Assembly: GCA_902626505.1 (NCBI GenBank)
Contig: CACOFQ010000003.1
Location: forward strand, 1 to 64,000
Origin: an uncultured Marinoscillum sp.
Lineage (GTDB): Bacteria > Bacteroidota > Bacteroidia > Cytophagales > MED-G16
Direction of reading: 5' to 3'
DNA: 64,000 bases
The notes beneath the pieces were generated by a model. It saw only the letters and a list, made by a program, of their open reading frames with translations, was not told the DNA's origin and did not search any database. Both the position numbers and the translations under genes were made by a program. Numbering within the stretch: position 1 is the stretch's first letter; each line of letters starts with the position of its first letter. Positions 63,901 through 64,000 of this stretch are shown here, piece by piece.

Positions 63901-64000
63901 TGATCCTTTGATTGGAAGGTATTCAGGAAACTCATTTTGAGCATTCTTTACAAATGAAGGTTCATTTTTAAGTTGCTCAATCCCTTTCCAATATGTTTTT
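60913..64000 (-). CDS. actB: alternative complex III iron-sulfur subunit ActB (5' end cut by window)
   Basis: Fusion of a molybdopterin-oxidoreductase-like domain without cofactor and a four-cluster ferredoxin domain. The reading frame stays open to the window end, so the track start at 63876 is internal; just upstream is SSDNSRRDFLKMMGFG, a Tat-type export signal. The C-terminal cluster motifs are CTGCGSCVIACQVENN, CQHCNNAPCETVCP, CIGTRYCANNCPYKVRRF and CSFCIQKIQ. These carry electrons towards the cytochromes. The missing N-terminus and actA should lie beyond 64000. Confidence 0.95.
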   Translation of the reverse strand, partial: KTYWKGIEQLKNEPSFVKNAQNEFPEYLPIKGSSDNSRRDFLKMMGFGIAAVSTVACEAPVKYAIPHVEKPQDLDPSLANYYASTYVMGSDYCSVVVKTREGRPIKIDGNKFSKVSAGCTSSQVESSVLSLYDKQRLTAPLLNKRESSWSDVDKFIIEKLSQLNKKKYVVSYTINSPSTLEVINKFCEKYNAKHIQYDNISYNGMLDANFEYYGKRKLPFYDFSKAKTIVSFGYDFLGSSFNHNLFNKQFTERRVVNKDNREMSRLYSFESNLSLTGANADHRVPIKSHHSPLYIAELYNILSKKLSKISFTGLIDVNTEIKYDKLNDIADELIQNKGKSIIISDSNNKSVQLLVNLINDLLDNYGNTIDINRSYNIRKGDDKQFSQFINDLSNNNVSSLVFLNCNPVYDNFKFSQIKENLDNVSLKISTSDRIDETSVKCDIIAPDSHFLESWNDHEPLENSFSFTQPTISNIFDTRQYQDSFLKWTGEKNNFFSFIKNNWKKKQKLTNSDEPFQIFWDKLLHDGVAEFIVDEKRNINSSKSSRKFLSKINSEILSIINDNKESGFELNIYQNLTVSDGIQANNPWLQEMPDPISKVCWDNYLSVNPKDANKLNIKTDSGTMTTNLLTLSINGADFEIPAIIQPGQAEGTMGLALGYGRELAGPVGDNVGFNAFGLIDSSNEYQNLVIKNVSISNSGKEYRIAQTQTHETIMARESVIQETTLDEYKKDVYAGKYQFKVATSQGKKKPEEVTLWDGHDYPNHHWVMSIDLNACTGCGSCVIACQVENNVPVVGKEEVLNRREMAWLRIDRYYSSDADVEDLQGLEVAAENPDVTFQPMMCQHCNNAPCETVCPVAATTHSSEGLNQMTYNRCIGTRYCANNCPYKVRRFNWFKYHDNAQFDKNIAMNNDLGKMVLNPDVTVRSRGVMEKCSFCIQKIQEGKLLAKSEKRSLKDGDVKMACGAACSTNAITFGDVNDKNSKIRKKLKVEKIDKATLKLKEERAYAVLDEIRVSPNVWYLRKVRNKKNV

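Noticed and set aside
1-64000. Mobile elements, prophage, CRISPR array or integrated island
   Set aside because: No transposase, integrase, cas gene or regularly spaced repeat was seen; gene content is core metabolism and envelope functions.

Overview
The window is a compact, very AT-rich stretch of a Bacteroidota chromosome, most likely a marine, genome-streamlined member of the Flavobacteriales or a close relative. This rests on type 9 secretion C-terminal signals (two proteins), Bacteroidota promoter motifs (TTTG-N19-TAnnTTTG), the alternative complex III plus cytochrome c oxidase supercluster, long-form IspG, a histone-H1-like small basic protein, few Shine-Dalgarno sequences, several inferred TTG starts and many genes that touch or overlap. 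I cannot name the genus.

Layout. 0-5.5 kb: two secreted T9SS proteins, a lamin-tail/Calx-beta/TSP3 surface protein and an EEP-type nuclease/phosphatase with a cadherin domain, converging on one bidirectional terminator. 5.6-9.2 kb: a succinate dehydrogenase operon in order C-A-B whose membrane subunit carries a Cys/His cluster resembling the actinobacterial Sdh1 type. 9.1-16 kb: sugar transporter, ROK sugar kinase, LamG-like protein, SGNH hydrolase and a giant BNR/VPS10 propeller protein, packed so tightly that starts and stops overlap. 16-21 kb: HflX, a Kazal-like lipoprotein apparently cut by a nonsense codon, two DoxX-like membrane proteins, an aquaporin without the usual selectivity-filter Arg, an orphan SdhA-type flavoprotein and tRNA-Leu(CAA).

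21-29 kb: a SAM hydrolase (DUF62) faces an operon phoH-serB-serA-serC-SDR-ligA-DUF6913-like, which holds the whole phosphorylated serine pathway. 29-34.5 kb: histone-H1-like gene, an alpha-oxoamine synthase, an RND/ABC-type adaptor and a TolC-like protein, and thyA. 34.6-49 kb: a long uncharacterised exported protein, a second VPS10/BNR protein, der, leuS, an SGNH lipoprotein, a small membrane protein, ispG, an SDR and mlaEF.

49-64 kb: one long minus-strand respiratory block. Read in the direction of transcription it runs actB (cut by the window end), actC, actD, actE, actF, then coxB, coxA, ctaA, ctaB, two subunit III genes, subunit IV, a degenerate Sco-like protein, a DUF420 protein and a small CxxC membrane protein. 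Together with sdhCAB this gives succinate to menaquinone to cytochrome c to oxygen electron transfer. No insertion sequence, prophage, CRISPR array or rRNA was seen. The best leads are the Rieske-like SdhC, the uncharacterised tail of the cox operon (degenerate Sco plus CSMC protein), the nonsense-interrupted Kazal gene, the fully overlapping head-to-head start codons at 12.19 kb, and the hairpin at the act/cox junction.
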